From Sulfitobacter aestuariivivens (GTDB taxonomy: Bacteria > Pseudomonadota > Alphaproteobacteria > Rhodobacterales > Rhodobacteraceae), in contig NZ_JACTAG010000001.1 of the NCBI RefSeq assembly GCF_014763045.1, positions 620,001 through 684,000 on the forward strand: a stretch of 64,000 nt of DNA. The letters are read 5' to 3'. Positions 17,860-26,667 of the stretch are shown piece by piece (the stretch's first letter is position 1; every line of letters starts with the position of its first letter). The translations under genes and the position numbers were made by a program. The notes beneath the pieces were generated by a model. It searched no databases and was not told the origin of the DNA. It saw only the letters and a list, made by a program, of their open reading frames with translations.

Positions 17860-17887
17860 GGCCGCGCAGGTTTGCGCGGCCTTTTTT
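17860..17887 (+). terminator. Rho-independent terminator of tig
   Basis: An 8-bp GC stem (GGCCGCGC/GCGCGGCC), 6-base loop and six Ts, preceded by AAAA. It would also work partly on the minus strand. Confidence 0.92.
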
Positions 17888-17937
17888 ATTGCGTTGTCAG
17901 CTTTCGATGGGGGATGGCTTGGGGCGGGTGGCGCAAA

Positions 17938-18414
17938 TCATGCCGGTCTCAGGCCGGTTTCCACAAGCATCCCGCGTCGCTTTGCTTCGTAGTAGTAGCC
18001 GCGCGCATACCATTTGATCGCTGTGGCGTGATCGCCATCCGACAAAAGCCAAGCGCCGCGCAGGTATTTGAGCGCGTATCGCAGGTTAGTATCCGCATCC
18101 AGCAGATCCTTGGGTTTGCCCCTGAAGCCCATGCCGCGTGCCGTGGCGGGCAGGATCTGAAGTAAGCCATAGTAAGGGCCGTTGCGGGCCTTGGGGTTGT
18201 GGGTGCTTTCGCGGATTGCAAGGCGGTGTACCAACGGGCGGGGCAGGTCATAGTGATCTGCCCAAAAGTTGATCTTGTTGCGCAACTCGGGCGTCTCATT
18301 GGGGTAAAGAGGCGGCCCAACCGGCTTGGGCGGGGGTGCTGGCGTTTTCGAACATGCGCAAAGCGCAGCGGCAGCGATGAGGGCAATGGCGGTGCGGCGG
18401 GTAGGCTGGGGCAT
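17938..18414 (-). CDS. Lytic transglycosylase-like lipoprotein (Slt fold)
   Basis: A 158-residue envelope protein. It has a basic start (PTRRTA), a hydrophobic segment and a lipobox LCAC with Cys near residue 20. A Pro-rich linker leads to a compact lysozyme-like SLT domain with LAIRESTHNPKARNG (catalytic Glu in RES) and YYGLLQILPATARGMG. These match family-1 lytic transglycosylases that cleave peptidoglycan. It is short, carrying only the catalytic core. It faces tig tail-to-tail across the terminator. Confidence 0.88.
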   Translation of the reverse strand: MPQPTRRTAIALIAAAALCACSKTPAPPPKPVGPPLYPNETPELRNKINFWADHYDLPRPLVHRLAIRESTHNPKARNGPYYGLLQILPATARGMGFRGKPKDLLDADTNLRYALKYLRGAWLLSDGDHATAIKWYARGYYYEAKRRGMLVETGLRPA

Positions 18415-18554
18415 CGGTGACTGCTTGTTATGAAGGATAGAGGTTCATCGCCGAGAAGGTCTGCCGCAGCAAGTATGGGAAAAAGAATGCGCGGGGAATT
18501 GCGCACCGGGAGCAGTGTTGTGATTTTTGCCGGGTAAAGGGCCACTCTGCGAAA

Positions 18555-18842
18555 TTACTCGGTGTAAGGATTCCAGGTCTCGTGCGCCTTGGTATCGCTT
18601 CCAAATCCGGCGGATACCAGTAAATCCCGAAAATCGAGATGGTACATCGCGACCGCGTCTTCCAAACCGGAAATCGTACCACCACTTACCTTTAGTGCCG
18701 CTGTTTCACAGCGATCCGGACCTTGGTTGCCGCTGCCGCTTGCGGTGATTTCCAACAGCAGCGCTCTCGCACGCGCTTGCGCATGCGGCGCAAACATCTG
18801 CTCGACATGACCGTTTACAATCTCTGAGAGTCTACGCGCCAT
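18555..18842 (-). CDS. Hypothetical protein, 95 aa
   Basis: Small soluble protein, not recognised. The sequence is natural-looking (balanced composition, SGLEDAVAMYHLDFRDLLVSAGF), with a helical N-terminus rich in Arg/Ala and no signal peptide. Minus strand, isolated in an accessory patch that is visibly less GC-rich than its surroundings. It may be a remnant or a recently acquired orphan. Antisense frames here are shorter and less protein-like. Confidence 0.5.
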   Translation of the reverse strand: MARRLSEIVNGHVEQMFAPHAQARARALLLEITASGSGNQGPDRCETAALKVSGGTISGLEDAVAMYHLDFRDLLVSAGFGSDTKAHETWNPYTE

Positions 18843-18972
18843 TTTTTCAGTTTACGGCAATCCGCCGAAACCGGTAAAGCCCACAAAGCAATGGTCGCTG
18901 CGACAGTCGCGGCTACTAAACTCCAACGCATGCGTCAAATGTTCGTTTTTGAGCCCTGAACGCGCATCAAAT

Positions 18973-19593
18973 CTACGCATCCCAGTGATAGATTTTAACG
19001 CCCTTCTCTAGCCAGCGAAACGCTTCGGGCCAAACCACGACATTGAAACTGGCGGTATTTTTGGGGGCCGTGAACTCAAGTCCAGTGTCGTCGCGGGAAT
19101 TTGGGATGTCCCACGAGTTAACCTTTTCGCCATTGCGACGCAGCAAGGCCTCAATAGAGCTGAACATCTTTGCGTACGCTGGCGTGAAGTCTCTTCTGGT
19201 GGTGCGCGTAGAACCCAGGCGGCTTGGCACGATCCACTGCCGATTACCCTGGTACCAGCGCGGGCGGGTCCAGGAAACGATCGGCGTGGTTTCCAGATCA
19301 ATTGCGGTGCCTTCCAATTTTGCGTCGCGGTTCAGTATTCTCACAACGCGGGCAACCCCGTCCTTCGGACCAGAACCGTCACCTATGCGTGTGATCGGAC
19401 CGTGATCTTTGGCCCAGAAGATATAGTCTAAGTCATCGTTTGATGAAGCTGCTCCCGGTGAGGGACTCGCACAGATTTCAAGCGCTCCTGGAAAGTCATG
19501 ACTGTCCGAAGGGGTCAGCGGAACGAGCTGGAACTCCCTCTTCAATCGTCGGAGAAAATTGAATTCCTCATTTGGCGACAACAAGTAACGCAT
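18973..19593 (-). CDS. Hypothetical protein, 206 aa
   Basis: Soluble product with no signal or membrane segment and many aromatic residues (WTRPRWYQGNRQW; WPEAFRWLEKG). No motif recognised. It is the largest gene of the 18.5-20.3 kb accessory patch and has lower GC than neighbours. No toxin-antitoxin or phage signature could be identified. Its start at 19593 lacks a strong ribosome-binding site in my reading. Function unknown. Confidence 0.55.
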   Translation of the reverse strand: MRYLLSPNEEFNFLRRLKREFQLVPLTPSDSHDFPGALEICASPSPGAASSNDDLDYIFWAKDHGPITRIGDGSGPKDGVARVVRILNRDAKLEGTAIDLETTPIVSWTRPRWYQGNRQWIVPSRLGSTRTTRRDFTPAYAKMFSSIEALLRRNGEKVNSWDIPNSRDDTGLEFTAPKNTASFNVVVWPEAFRWLEKGVKIYHWDA

Positions 19594-19927
19594 GGGCCCA
19601 TCTGACAGTAACGTACGACGTTCAGGATCGCATAGTCCTTTGCGTGGTCGCTAAGATCAATAGGCGCTTATGGCTGTAATGCCGATGTTCCCAATGTTCC
19701 GCACAGCCGCTATTGACACAGCGCTCGTGGCTGCGGAGTCTGATCGAATGCGTCAGACTCTCGGTTAGAGCCCAGGCCGTCGAATGCTGCATTTTGCGCC
19801 ACTGTCTGGTTACCGGGATTAATCCGAGTAAGACATAAGGACGGATGATCTTGCTCGGACCAGAAACTGTAATTTCATCGTGACTTTGGGCAGGTAGTGA
19901 CCAAAATTATAGGAGCATTGAGCGCTT
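19594..19927. other. Gene-free gap with one hairpin
   Basis: No convincing gene in these 334 bp. A perfect 8-bp stem (GAGTCTGA/TCAGACTC) with a 9-base loop lies at 19736-19760, with no T-run. The region would hold the promoters of the divergent orphan genes on either side. Confidence 0.5.
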
Positions 19928-20248
19928 TTGAAAACGTTTGACGATAGGACAATTCGGTGGATCGTCGCCCTCTTTGTGGCAGCCACACAAAATGGCGCCG
20001 CGCTTTTTGCGGTGTATTCTTCAAGCCAAAATCGTCTCTCCGACGCAGCCTGCCTCGGAGGTGGGTTCGGAATGTTTGCCAGCTTGGTAATTCTGGGTGC
20101 TGTTATCTTATGGGGAATCATTCTTGCTGCGAGATCGTCCCGCGGAACAACATGGCATGCAGCACTGAAACCCCTTTGTTTTGTCGCATTATCGAGCGCA
20201 ATCGCAATTGTCATCGGACTGAATGCTGTGCAGTACTGCACCGTGTAG
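19928..20248 (+). CDS. Hypothetical membrane protein, 106 aa
   Basis: Small inner-membrane protein with three predicted helices (WIVALFVAATQNGAALFAVY; FGMFASLVILGAVILWGIIL; a C-terminal segment ending GLNAV) and a charged N-terminus (KTFDDRTIR). No family recognised. An overlapping minus-strand frame (19819-20307) encodes a Cys/His/Arg-rich sequence and looks like a shadow. Third orphan of the accessory patch. Confidence 0.55.
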   Translation: MKTFDDRTIRWIVALFVAATQNGAALFAVYSSSQNRLSDAACLGGGFGMFASLVILGAVILWGIILAARSSRGTTWHAALKPLCFVALSSAIAIVIGLNAVQYCTV

Positions 20249-20563
20249 AGCGTCGAATGCCGTGATGCTGCAACATCCGCCTCGATTTGATGCAAAGTCA
20301 TCATCATGACATCTTTGATGCGCCATGTTTATCGGATCGTCGGGTTCCTTTGTGCAGTCATTCCGATGTGCCAGAAATTCGCCCTTATAAAATCACCCTA
20401 AACTGTCTTATTGGCGCTGACGTCAGACATGACGGTCCTGATCTTGCTTTTTACAGTGGCCGCTAAGAGTTCAGTCGTGTTCCCAAGCGACTACACATCA
20501 GTCATTCAGGATTGTCATCGGACGGCTGCAAAAGATTGCAAAGGTGTTATTGCCCGTTTCACA
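20249..20563. other. Gene-poor gap before the L9 terminator
   Basis: I see no supported gene. A 71-codon plus-strand frame (20411-20626) runs through the rplI terminator and has no family features, so it is left out. Composition is less GC-rich than the window average. Confidence 0.5.
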
Positions 20564-20599
20564 CAAAAAAACCGCCGCGCAAGTTCATGCGCGGCGGTT
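20564..20599 (-). terminator. Rho-independent terminator of the rpsF-rpsR-rplI operon
   Basis: A 10-bp stem (ACCGCCGCGC/GCGCGGCGGT) with an 8-base loop at 20571-20598, followed on the minus strand by a run of about seven Ts. It ends the ribosomal operon 24 bp after the rplI stop codon. Confidence 0.93.
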
Positions 20600-20622
20600 C
20601 AAATTTTGACCGGCAACCCGGT

Positions 20623-21264
20623 TTAGGTGCTTGGTGTCTCTTCGTCAGAGGATGCGTCCTCGTCGGAGGCGACACCGGCGACTTCGGCCAGTTCTTCGTC
20701 TTCGGACGCGGCGGCACCGATGTCGTCAAAGAGTTCCTGGATCTCGAAATCAGCGGCTGCTTCTTCCTCGGCGGCGAGTTCCTGAATGGACTTGCCGGAG
20801 GCCTGAAGTTCGGCCTCTTCAGGGGAACGGGCGACGTTCAGCTGAATGGTGGCTTCCACTTCGGGGTGCAGCACGATCTGCACGTCATGCAGGCCGAGAT
20901 ACTTGATGGGGCTGCCCAGTACGACCTGCTTGCGGTCGACAGTGAAGCCTTCTTCGGTCGTGGCGTCGGCGGCGTCACGGGTGGTGACGGAGCCATAAAG
21001 GGCGCCTGCGTCGGACGCGGAGCGAATCACGATGAACTGCTGACCGTTCAGCTTTTCAGCCATCTGTTCGGCTTCTTTCTTGGTCTCGAGGTTTTGGGCC
21101 TCAAGCTGGGCCTTGCGGCCCTCGAAAGCTTCGATGTTGGCTTTGGACGCGCTGAGCGCCTTGCCCTGTGGCAGCAGGTAATTGCGCGCGTAGCCGGGCT
21201 TGACGTCCACGACTTCGCCCATCTGACCCAGCTTGGCCACACGTTCCAGAAGGATAACTTGCAT
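20623..21264 (-). CDS. rplI: 50S ribosomal protein L9 with long acidic tail
   Basis: Binds 23S rRNA at the base of the L1 stalk. The N-terminal domain is canonical ([32 protein letters not shown] in substance), followed by the long connecting helix and C-terminal domain to about residue 150. The remaining roughly 60 residues are an Asp/Glu/Ser-rich extension (runs such as [20 protein letters not shown]), making 213 residues against about 150 in Escherichia coli. Similar tails occur in related alphaproteobacteria. Last gene of the S6-S18-L9 operon, 11 bp after rpsR. Confidence 0.96.
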   Translation of the reverse strand: MQVILLERVAKLGQMGEVVDVKPGYARNYLLPQGKALSASKANIEAFEGRKAQLEAQNLETKKEAEQMAEKLNGQQFIVIRSASDAGALYGSVTTRDAADATTEEGFTVDRKQVVLGSPIKYLGLHDVQIVLHPEVEATIQLNVARSPEEAELQASGKSIQELAAEEEAAADFEIQELFDDIGAAASEDEELAEVAGVASDEDASSDEETPST

Positions 21265-21275
21265 GTGCTTTCTCC

Positions 21276-21503
21276 TTACTTGACGGCGTAGGGCAGCAGG
21301 GCGAGGAAACGGGCGCGTTTGATGGCACGGGCCAGCTCACGCTGTTTCTTCGCGGATACCGCGGTGATACGGGACGGAACGATCTTGCCACGCTCAGAGA
21401 TGTAGCGCTGCAGCAGACGGGTGTCTTTGTAATCGATCTTGGGTGCATTGTCGCCCGAGAAGGGGCAGACCTTGCGGCGGCGGAAAAATGGTTTAGCGGC
21501 CAT
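21276..21503 (-). CDS. rpsR: 30S ribosomal protein S18
   Basis: Standard 75-residue S18, which binds 16S rRNA with S6 on the platform. It carries the family core [12 protein letters not shown] near the N-terminus, [19 protein letters not shown] in the middle and [18 protein letters not shown] near the C-terminus. Middle gene of rpsF-rpsR-rplI, the usual order. It lies 29 bp after rpsF, with AAGGAC-type ribosome-binding sequence upstream. Confidence 0.97.
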   Translation of the reverse strand: MAAKPFFRRRKVCPFSGDNAPKIDYKDTRLLQRYISERGKIVPSRITAVSAKKQRELARAIKRARFLALLPYAVK

Positions 21504-21532
21504 GGTTTAAAGTCCTTTCTTCAAGCTTTGGA

Positions 21533-21886
21533 TCAACGGCGTTCGCGACGGGTGTCGCGTTCGTCGCGCTTTTGCATCTGCACGGAGGGCAGTTCGGCAT
21601 GATCATCAACCTTGATGGTCAGCACGCGCATCACGTCATCATGCAGGCGCATCAGGCGTTCCATTTCCTGCACTGCAGGTGCCGGGGCATCCGAGCGCAG
21701 GAAGGCGTAATGGCCCTTGCGGTTCTTGTTGATCTTGTAGGCCATCGTTTTGACGCCCCAGTACTCATGGTCGACCATTTTGCCGCCATTGTCCGACAGG
21801 ACTGTACCAAAGTGTTCGATGAGGCCTTCGGCTTGCGTGTTGGACAAGTCCTGACGCGCAATCATCACGTGCTCATAAAGTGGCAT
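21533..21886 (-). CDS. rpsF: 30S ribosomal protein S6
   Basis: A 117-residue S6, first gene of the operon and binding partner of S18. The family start LYEHVMIARQDLS and the central VDHEYWGVKTMAYKINKNRKGHYAF are clear. The C-terminus is basic and arginine-rich (KRDERDTRRERR), as in many alphaproteobacteria. GGAGA precedes the ATG. In other bacteria the S6:S18 complex represses this operon through its leader; I could not confirm the leader fold here. Confidence 0.97.
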   Translation of the reverse strand: MPLYEHVMIARQDLSNTQAEGLIEHFGTVLSDNGGKMVDHEYWGVKTMAYKINKNRKGHYAFLRSDAPAPAVQEMERLMRLHDDVMRVLTIKVDDHAELPSVQMQKRDERDTRRERR

Positions 21887-22040
21887 GAGCTCTCCTATTT
21901 ATATCAAGGCGCATTTCATAGGCAGGGCATTCATCCTTGCGGCCCCACCACGAGAGACTGCGCGGTTCAAGTGTTGTGCAAGGAAGGTGCCGTATACACG
22001 GTTTGTGGCGCGGGGCAAGCACCCCGCGCTGCTTTCTGCC

Positions 22041-23435
22041 TCAGGCGGTCTGTGGCCCCGATGGCGCTGTAAAGAGCCCACGGCGCAGGCCCAGCCCCGA
22101 CACGGTTTGATAGAGCACGATGGCCGTGAGCAGGGCCATCAGCACCTCGGCCAGGGGGCCTGCATACCAGATGCCCCATTCGCCCCAGATCAGCGGCAAA
22201 AGGAAGATAAGCGGCAATCCGAAGGCGTAGGATTTGGTCAGGCCCAGCAGGGCGGCCCGCGTGGCGTTGCCGATGGCCTGAAAATAGGTCGCAATCACGA
22301 TCAGGGGGCCTGCGAGCCACAGCATCGCCGAGTTGACCGGCAGGATGCGGGCAAATTCAGCGATCACGCCGGGATCAGACACAAAGAGCCGCGCGATGGG
22401 TTCCGGCAGCATGACAAAGGCCAGCTGCATCAGCGTGCAGTAGACAAGCGCGATCCAGATGCCGATCCGCAGACTTTGATCGGATCGGTCCCACGCCTGT
22501 GCGCCAAAGTTGTTGCCGACGATGGATTGCATGGCATGTGTCAGCCCGAGCAGTGGCAGGAACACGAACGTCATGACCCGTGTCATGATGCCGAAGGCGG
22601 CAACGGTGGACTCGTATTTGGGCGTATTGACCATTTGCAGCGCAACAATCACCGCCGCTGAACTGAGGGCGATGCCGATGAAGCTGAGGCTTTGGGGGGC
22701 ACCAAGGGCGAGGATACGTGTCCAGTTCGCCCGCCAGTCATGCGCAAGAAGCATGGAGGGCTGCAGGGTGGCTTTGCGCGTGATGCGAAAGCCGATGATA
22801 ATGCTGAGTGCCAGCAGTTGAGCAAGTGCGGTGCCCCATGCCGAGCCCGCAACGCCGAGGCCCATTATGGCAATGAGCAGATAGTTGAAGCCGATATTAG
22901 AGAGCGAGACGAGCAAGCTCATCGCCGCCATGAAGCCCACGTGCCCTTCGTTGCGCAGCGCATCGGAGTTCACGGCGAGAATGAACGCGAGCGGGGCCAT
23001 GAATGCGGTGATCGCGAGATAGACCTGGCCCATTTCGGCAAGGGGCTCGGAACCCGAGGCCAGCGCCAGCGTCACGCTGCGACCAAAGACGAGGTAGCCT
23101 GCGATGAGCACGCCGCTCATCAGCAGAGCCATGCCGTGGGCGCCGACAAAGACACGGGCGGCGGCGGTATGGTCATTGGCCCCCAGGTGGCGGGCCAGAA
23201 TGCTGGACATGCCGTTTGACACCAGTGTCGCCAGCGCCACGATGACCATGTAGAGCGGAAAGATCAGGGTGACGGCCCCAAGTGCATCGGGGCCGACGTA
23301 GCGGCCGAGAAAGATCGCATCGACGACTGTGAGCAGGCCGTTCATGCCCATCACAAAGATGATCGGCAACGCGGTTTTTGCAAAAATCAGGCCAAGTGGC
23401 CCATGGGTAAAGGTATTGGCAGGGGTGTGTGCCAT
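22041..23435 (-). CDS. MATE family efflux transporter
   Basis: A 464-residue inner-membrane exporter with about twelve helices, probably using a sodium or proton gradient to expel drugs or metabolites. MATE features include the N-terminal PIIFVMGMNGLLTVVDAIFLG and the repeated-half segment ILALGAPQSLSFIGIALSS. I chose ATG 23435 because GAGGA lies seven bases upstream; the frame is open about 100 codons further upstream but encodes no family-like sequence. A perfect 8-bp hairpin at 22008-22029, just past the stop codon, lacks a T-run. Substrate unknown. Confidence 0.92.
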   Translation of the reverse strand: MAHTPANTFTHGPLGLIFAKTALPIIFVMGMNGLLTVVDAIFLGRYVGPDALGAVTLIFPLYMVIVALATLVSNGMSSILARHLGANDHTAAARVFVGAHGMALLMSGVLIAGYLVFGRSVTLALASGSEPLAEMGQVYLAITAFMAPLAFILAVNSDALRNEGHVGFMAAMSLLVSLSNIGFNYLLIAIMGLGVAGSAWGTALAQLLALSIIIGFRITRKATLQPSMLLAHDWRANWTRILALGAPQSLSFIGIALSSAAVIVALQMVNTPKYESTVAAFGIMTRVMTFVFLPLLGLTHAMQSIVGNNFGAQAWDRSDQSLRIGIWIALVYCTLMQLAFVMLPEPIARLFVSDPGVIAEFARILPVNSAMLWLAGPLIVIATYFQAIGNATRAALLGLTKSYAFGLPLIFLLPLIWGEWGIWYAGPLAEVLMALLTAIVLYQTVSGLGLRRGLFTAPSGPQTA

Positions 23436-23737
23436 CTGTCGGTCCTCGCAAGCTAGATCGCATGGGGGGAGGCGCTCGCTTTGCCGACCTGCGATGTGCA
23501 TGTGAGGTCGTTGGGTGTGCGCGACCTTCACCGTGACAAATGTCTGCGAGCGGCAGGCGGCCGGAACCTTGCGCCTGAGTACTGCGCGTCTGCCTACACC
23601 GCAAGCCAAATGTGCGGCGCCTGCGCGTCCGTGATCCGTCTGTTCATTTACGCGCAGAGACTGTGGAGGCGTGGTGAATTGCGCACAGGCAAGGAAGTCC
23701 CACATTTGAGCGATCTTGAAACAACGGAGCACACACA
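23436..23737. other. Divergent intergenic region between MATE and YceI genes
   Basis: About 300 bp with no supported gene. It must hold the promoters for the minus-strand MATE gene and the plus-strand yceI-type gene. GGAG ahead of 23738 is the only site I can assign; no clear operator palindrome was found. Confidence 0.4.
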
Positions 23738-24331
23738 ATGAAATCGATCTTTTTCGCAGCAGCTTTGACCCTTGGTGCGACAGGTGCCATGGCGTCAGAT
23801 GACACCACTAATCAGGCAAGCGGTAATTATGTCCTTGATGCCAGCCACAGCCAGGTCGTGTTCAGCTATGATCACCTTGGGTTTTCGACCACCTATGGCA
23901 TGTTCTCGGGTTTCGAAGGTGAGATCACTTTTGACGCTGAAAACCCCGCTGCGTCTTCGGTAAACGTCTCGATGCCCGTGATGTCGATGTTCACAGGCTG
24001 GGAGCAGCGCGAGGGGCATTTCATGTCGGATGATTTCTTTGGCGCACAAGAGGGTGACATGATCACCTTTACCTCCACCGCGATCGAGGTGACAGGCGAT
24101 GACACAGCGAAGATCACCGGCGATCTGAGCATGAATGATGTGACCAAATCGGTGACGCTGGATGCGACGCTGAACAAGGCGGGCGATCATCCGCAGGCTG
24201 GCAAGCCCTGGGCGGGCTTTGATGCCACGACAACCCTGCTGCGGTCGGATTTCGATCTGGGCATGTTCGCGCCCTTTGTCAGCGACGAAGTTGAGGTCAT
24301 GATTTCCATCGAAGCGATGAAGGCGGACTAA
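23738..24331 (+). CDS. YceI family periplasmic protein
   Basis: A 197-residue secreted lipocalin-like beta-barrel that binds isoprenoid lipids in characterised relatives. The signal peptide MKSIFFAAALTLGATGAMAS is followed by YVLDASHSQVVFSYDHLGFS, the hallmark start of the YceI fold, and DLSMNDVTKSVTLDA near residue 130. Full length. GGAG precedes the ATG and a terminator follows. A second YceI domain is fused to cytochrome b561 in the next gene on the opposite strand, so this locus carries two YceI domains tail to tail. Confidence 0.93.
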   Translation: MKSIFFAAALTLGATGAMASDDTTNQASGNYVLDASHSQVVFSYDHLGFSTTYGMFSGFEGEITFDAENPAASSVNVSMPVMSMFTGWEQREGHFMSDDFFGAQEGDMITFTSTAIEVTGDDTAKITGDLSMNDVTKSVTLDATLNKAGDHPQAGKPWAGFDATTTLLRSDFDLGMFAPFVSDEVEVMISIEAMKAD

Positions 24332-24358
24332 GCGCCGACCCGATCCCCGGACCGATGA

Positions 24359-24389
24359 GGCCGCCCGCGCAGATGCGCAGGCGGCCTTT
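24359..24389 (+). terminator. Rho-independent terminator of the yceI gene
   Basis: Stem GGCCGCC-C-GCGC paired with GCGC-A-GGCGGCC (one mismatch), AGAT loop, then TTTCTT. It lies between the convergent yceI and cytochrome b561-YceI genes. Confidence 0.85.
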
Positions 24390-24390
24390 C

Positions 24391-25590
24391 TTATGGCGCG
24401 CGGTTGGCGGTCAGCGTGATCAGCACGTCCACGGCAAAGCCGAGGTTCTGTTCATCGGCCATGTTGGCACCGATCTGAAAGCTACGCCTGTCAAGGGTCA
24501 GCGCGCCACGCATCTCCGCGCTGTCGTCTGTAATGGCCAGCGCAAACGGCATGCTGACTGGCACAGCGGTGCCCTTGATAGTGAGCGTTCCCGTGGCCTC
24601 GTACCCGTCGCTTGCCGCCATCAGGTCGGCGGCGAAGGTCGCCGTCGGGTGGTTGGTCGCGTCAAAGAAATCCGCGCCGAGGGCCTGCTGGGTGACCGAA
24701 CCAAGGGTCAGGGAGGGGATGGAGATGGTCGCGACGACGTCCCCTTTCTTTCTGTCCGTGGTCGTTTCGTCGAATGTGATCTGGGCAGTCCAGTCTGAGA
24801 AGCTGCCGGTGACGCTGTTGCCAAACTGGGTGACGGTGATTTCGATTGTGCCGTCCTGAACCTGCCAGTCGGAGGTGACTTCGGCCAAGGCGTCGGCTTG
24901 GGGGGCATGGGTCTTGGCCTCTTGCAGGGCGAAGGTGGCGCCGGTTGCGATCGCAGCAAGCCAGAGCGCGGCTGCGGTCACCAGTGGCGCGGCGCTGTGG
25001 GACTGCGACGGCAGGGGGCCGACGACGGCCTCGCCGGGCAACATTCGGCGCAGCGTCGCGTCACGGTCAATGATGTGGTGCTTGATCGCGCCTGCAAAGT
25101 GCAGCAGAAGCGCGAGGATGAGCAGGCGGGCGGAAACCCAGTGGATTGCAGCAAAGAAGTGTTCGACCTGAGGGCTTTTGGGCACGAGAGGCAAACCTTG
25201 ACCAAAGGGCCAGAGGATGGGGGCGAAACCTTCGGCGGCGGCATGGGATATCCACCCGGACAGGGGCAGGATCACCAGCGCGCCATAGAGCAGCCAGTGC
25301 ATCATTTCAGCGGCAAAGCTTTCGACCTTGTGATCGGCGTTCAGCAGGCCGGGTTTGGGTTGTGAGAGTGCCCAGCCGATGCGGGCGAGGGCCACAAAGA
25401 ACGCCGTGACGCCAAGCGTCTTGTGCAGGGAATAGAGCTGGGCCTTGCGGGCCAGCTCTGCCGAGGTTTCATAGGGCAGTTGGCCTGCGTACCAACCCAG
25501 GGGGATCAGCGTCAGGATGAGCAGCGCCATCAGCCAGTGAAAGGTCTTGGTGACGCCGCCATAGCGTTGGCGGGTATTGGTGAGGGCCAT
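24391..25590 (-). CDS. Cytochrome b561 - YceI fusion protein
   Basis: A 399-residue fusion. Residues 1 to about 185 are a four-helix di-haem cytochrome b561 (CybB type), with histidines in TFHWLMALLI, YSLHKTLGV, MMHWLLYGALV and LLLHFAGAIKHH as probable haem ligands. A short linker and another hydrophobic segment (about 210-225) lead to a C-terminal periplasmic YceI domain (about 240-395). The fusion suggests that the YceI part binds a quinone- or isoprenoid-like ligand feeding electrons to the cytochrome, possibly for superoxide scavenging; this is inference. Confidence 0.9.
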   Translation of the reverse strand: MALTNTRQRYGGVTKTFHWLMALLILTLIPLGWYAGQLPYETSAELARKAQLYSLHKTLGVTAFFVALARIGWALSQPKPGLLNADHKVESFAAEMMHWLLYGALVILPLSGWISHAAAEGFAPILWPFGQGLPLVPKSPQVEHFFAAIHWVSARLLILALLLHFAGAIKHHIIDRDATLRRMLPGEAVVGPLPSQSHSAAPLVTAAALWLAAIATGATFALQEAKTHAPQADALAEVTSDWQVQDGTIEITVTQFGNSVTGSFSDWTAQITFDETTTDRKKGDVVATISIPSLTLGSVTQQALGADFFDATNHPTATFAADLMAASDGYEATGTLTIKGTAVPVSMPFALAITDDSAEMRGALTLDRRSFQIGANMADEQNLGFAVDVLITLTANRAP

Positions 25591-25734
25591 GTGTGCTGCT
25601 CCTTCTTGGTGGTCTGTGCCAACTTATGCCGTAGCTGCCCGGGGGCAATGGCGGGTGGTGCACAGGCGGTGTGCAGACTTGTTTGCCTCTCGGGGACGCG
25701 ATAGTCCTTGGAAAACAACACATCGGGGGGCTTC

Positions 25735-26667
25735 ATGAGCATCGCATTCGTATTTCCCGGGCAGGGCGCCCAGACCATTGGCATGGGTAAGGAACTGGCA
25801 GATGCCTATCCGGCGGCGCGCGCCGTTTTTGACGAGGTCGACGACGCGCTGGGTGAAAAGCTGTCAGCGACGATCTGGGAGGGTGAGATCGAAGAATTGA
25901 CGCTGACGCAGAACGCGCAGCCTGCGTTGATGGCGACGTCTATGGCGGCGTTTCGGGCATTGGAGGCTGAAGGGATCGGCATGGACCGCGCGTCTTTTGT
26001 GGCGGGGCATTCGCTGGGCGAATATGCGGCGCTGTGTGCGGCGGGTGCGTTTTCAGTGACGGATGCGGCGCGGTTGTTGCGCACGAGAGGATTGGCGATG
26101 CAGTCGGCGGTGCCTGTCGGGCAAGGGGCGATGGCGGCCTTGCTGGGGCTGGATGTGGCGCAGGCCGACGCGGTTGCCGAAGAGGCCGCACAGGGCGAGG
26201 TCTGTCAGGTCGCCAATGAAAACGATCCCGCGCAGAATGTGGTTTCCGGGACCAAGGCGGCGGTGGAGCGTGCTGTTGATCTGGCCAAGGCGGCCGGGGC
26301 GAAACGGGCCTTGCTGCTGCCCGTCTCGGCCCCGTTCCATTGTGCGTTGATGGCGCCCGCTGCCGATGAGATGGCCAAGGCGCTGGCAGAGGTCGAGATT
26401 GCCGACCCACAGGTGCCGGTTGTGGCCAATGTTCTGGCAGAGGCGGTGCAGGATGGCGATAAGATCCGCGACTTGCTGGTGCAGCAGGTCACCGGTCGGG
26501 TGCGCTGGAAAAGCTCGGTTGAATGGATGGTGGCGCAGGGGGTGACAGAATTCTGGGAGATCGGGGCAGGCAAGGCGCTGTCTGGGATGATCCGGCGCAT
26601 TCACCGCGACGCTGTGGTGCGCAATGTGGGCGCGCCGGGCGATATTGCCGCGATCAAAGAGGCCTGA
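25735..26667 (+). CDS. fabD: Malonyl-CoA:ACP transacylase
   Basis: Transfers malonyl from CoA to acyl carrier protein in type II fatty-acid synthesis. The 310-residue protein has AFVFPGQGAQ at the N-terminus, the nucleophile GHSLGEYAAL (Ser93) and the APFHCALM His motif near residue 202. I chose ATG 25735; an open frame of nine extra codons upstream is not family-like. First gene of the fab cluster. The stop codon overlaps the next start (TGATG), which couples the downstream lipoprotein gene to it. Confidence 0.96.
   Translation: MSIAFVFPGQGAQTIGMGKELADAYPAARAVFDEVDDALGEKLSATIWEGEIEELTLTQNAQPALMATSMAAFRALEAEGIGMDRASFVAGHSLGEYAALCAAGAFSVTDAARLLRTRGLAMQSAVPVGQGAMAALLGLDVAQADAVAEEAAQGEVCQVANENDPAQNVVSGTKAAVERAVDLAKAAGAKRALLLPVSAPFHCALMAPAADEMAKALAEVEIADPQVPVVANVLAEAVQDGDKIRDLLVQQVTGRVRWKSSVEWMVAQGVTEFWEIGAGKALSGMIRRIHRDAVVRNVGAPGDIAAIKEA

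Noticed and set aside
19819-20307. 162-codon minus-strand frame overlapping the 106-aa membrane protein
   Set aside because: Amino-acid content is scattered Cys/His/Arg with no structure, while the plus-strand frame gives three clean membrane helices. Both remain weakly supported.
20411-20626. 71-codon plus-strand frame ahead of rplI
   Set aside because: Runs through the rplI terminator stem and has no family features or good ribosome-binding site.
22008-22029. Terminator after the MATE gene
   Set aside because: Perfect 8-bp stem but no T-run on the transcribed strand, so it is noted only within the MATE entry.
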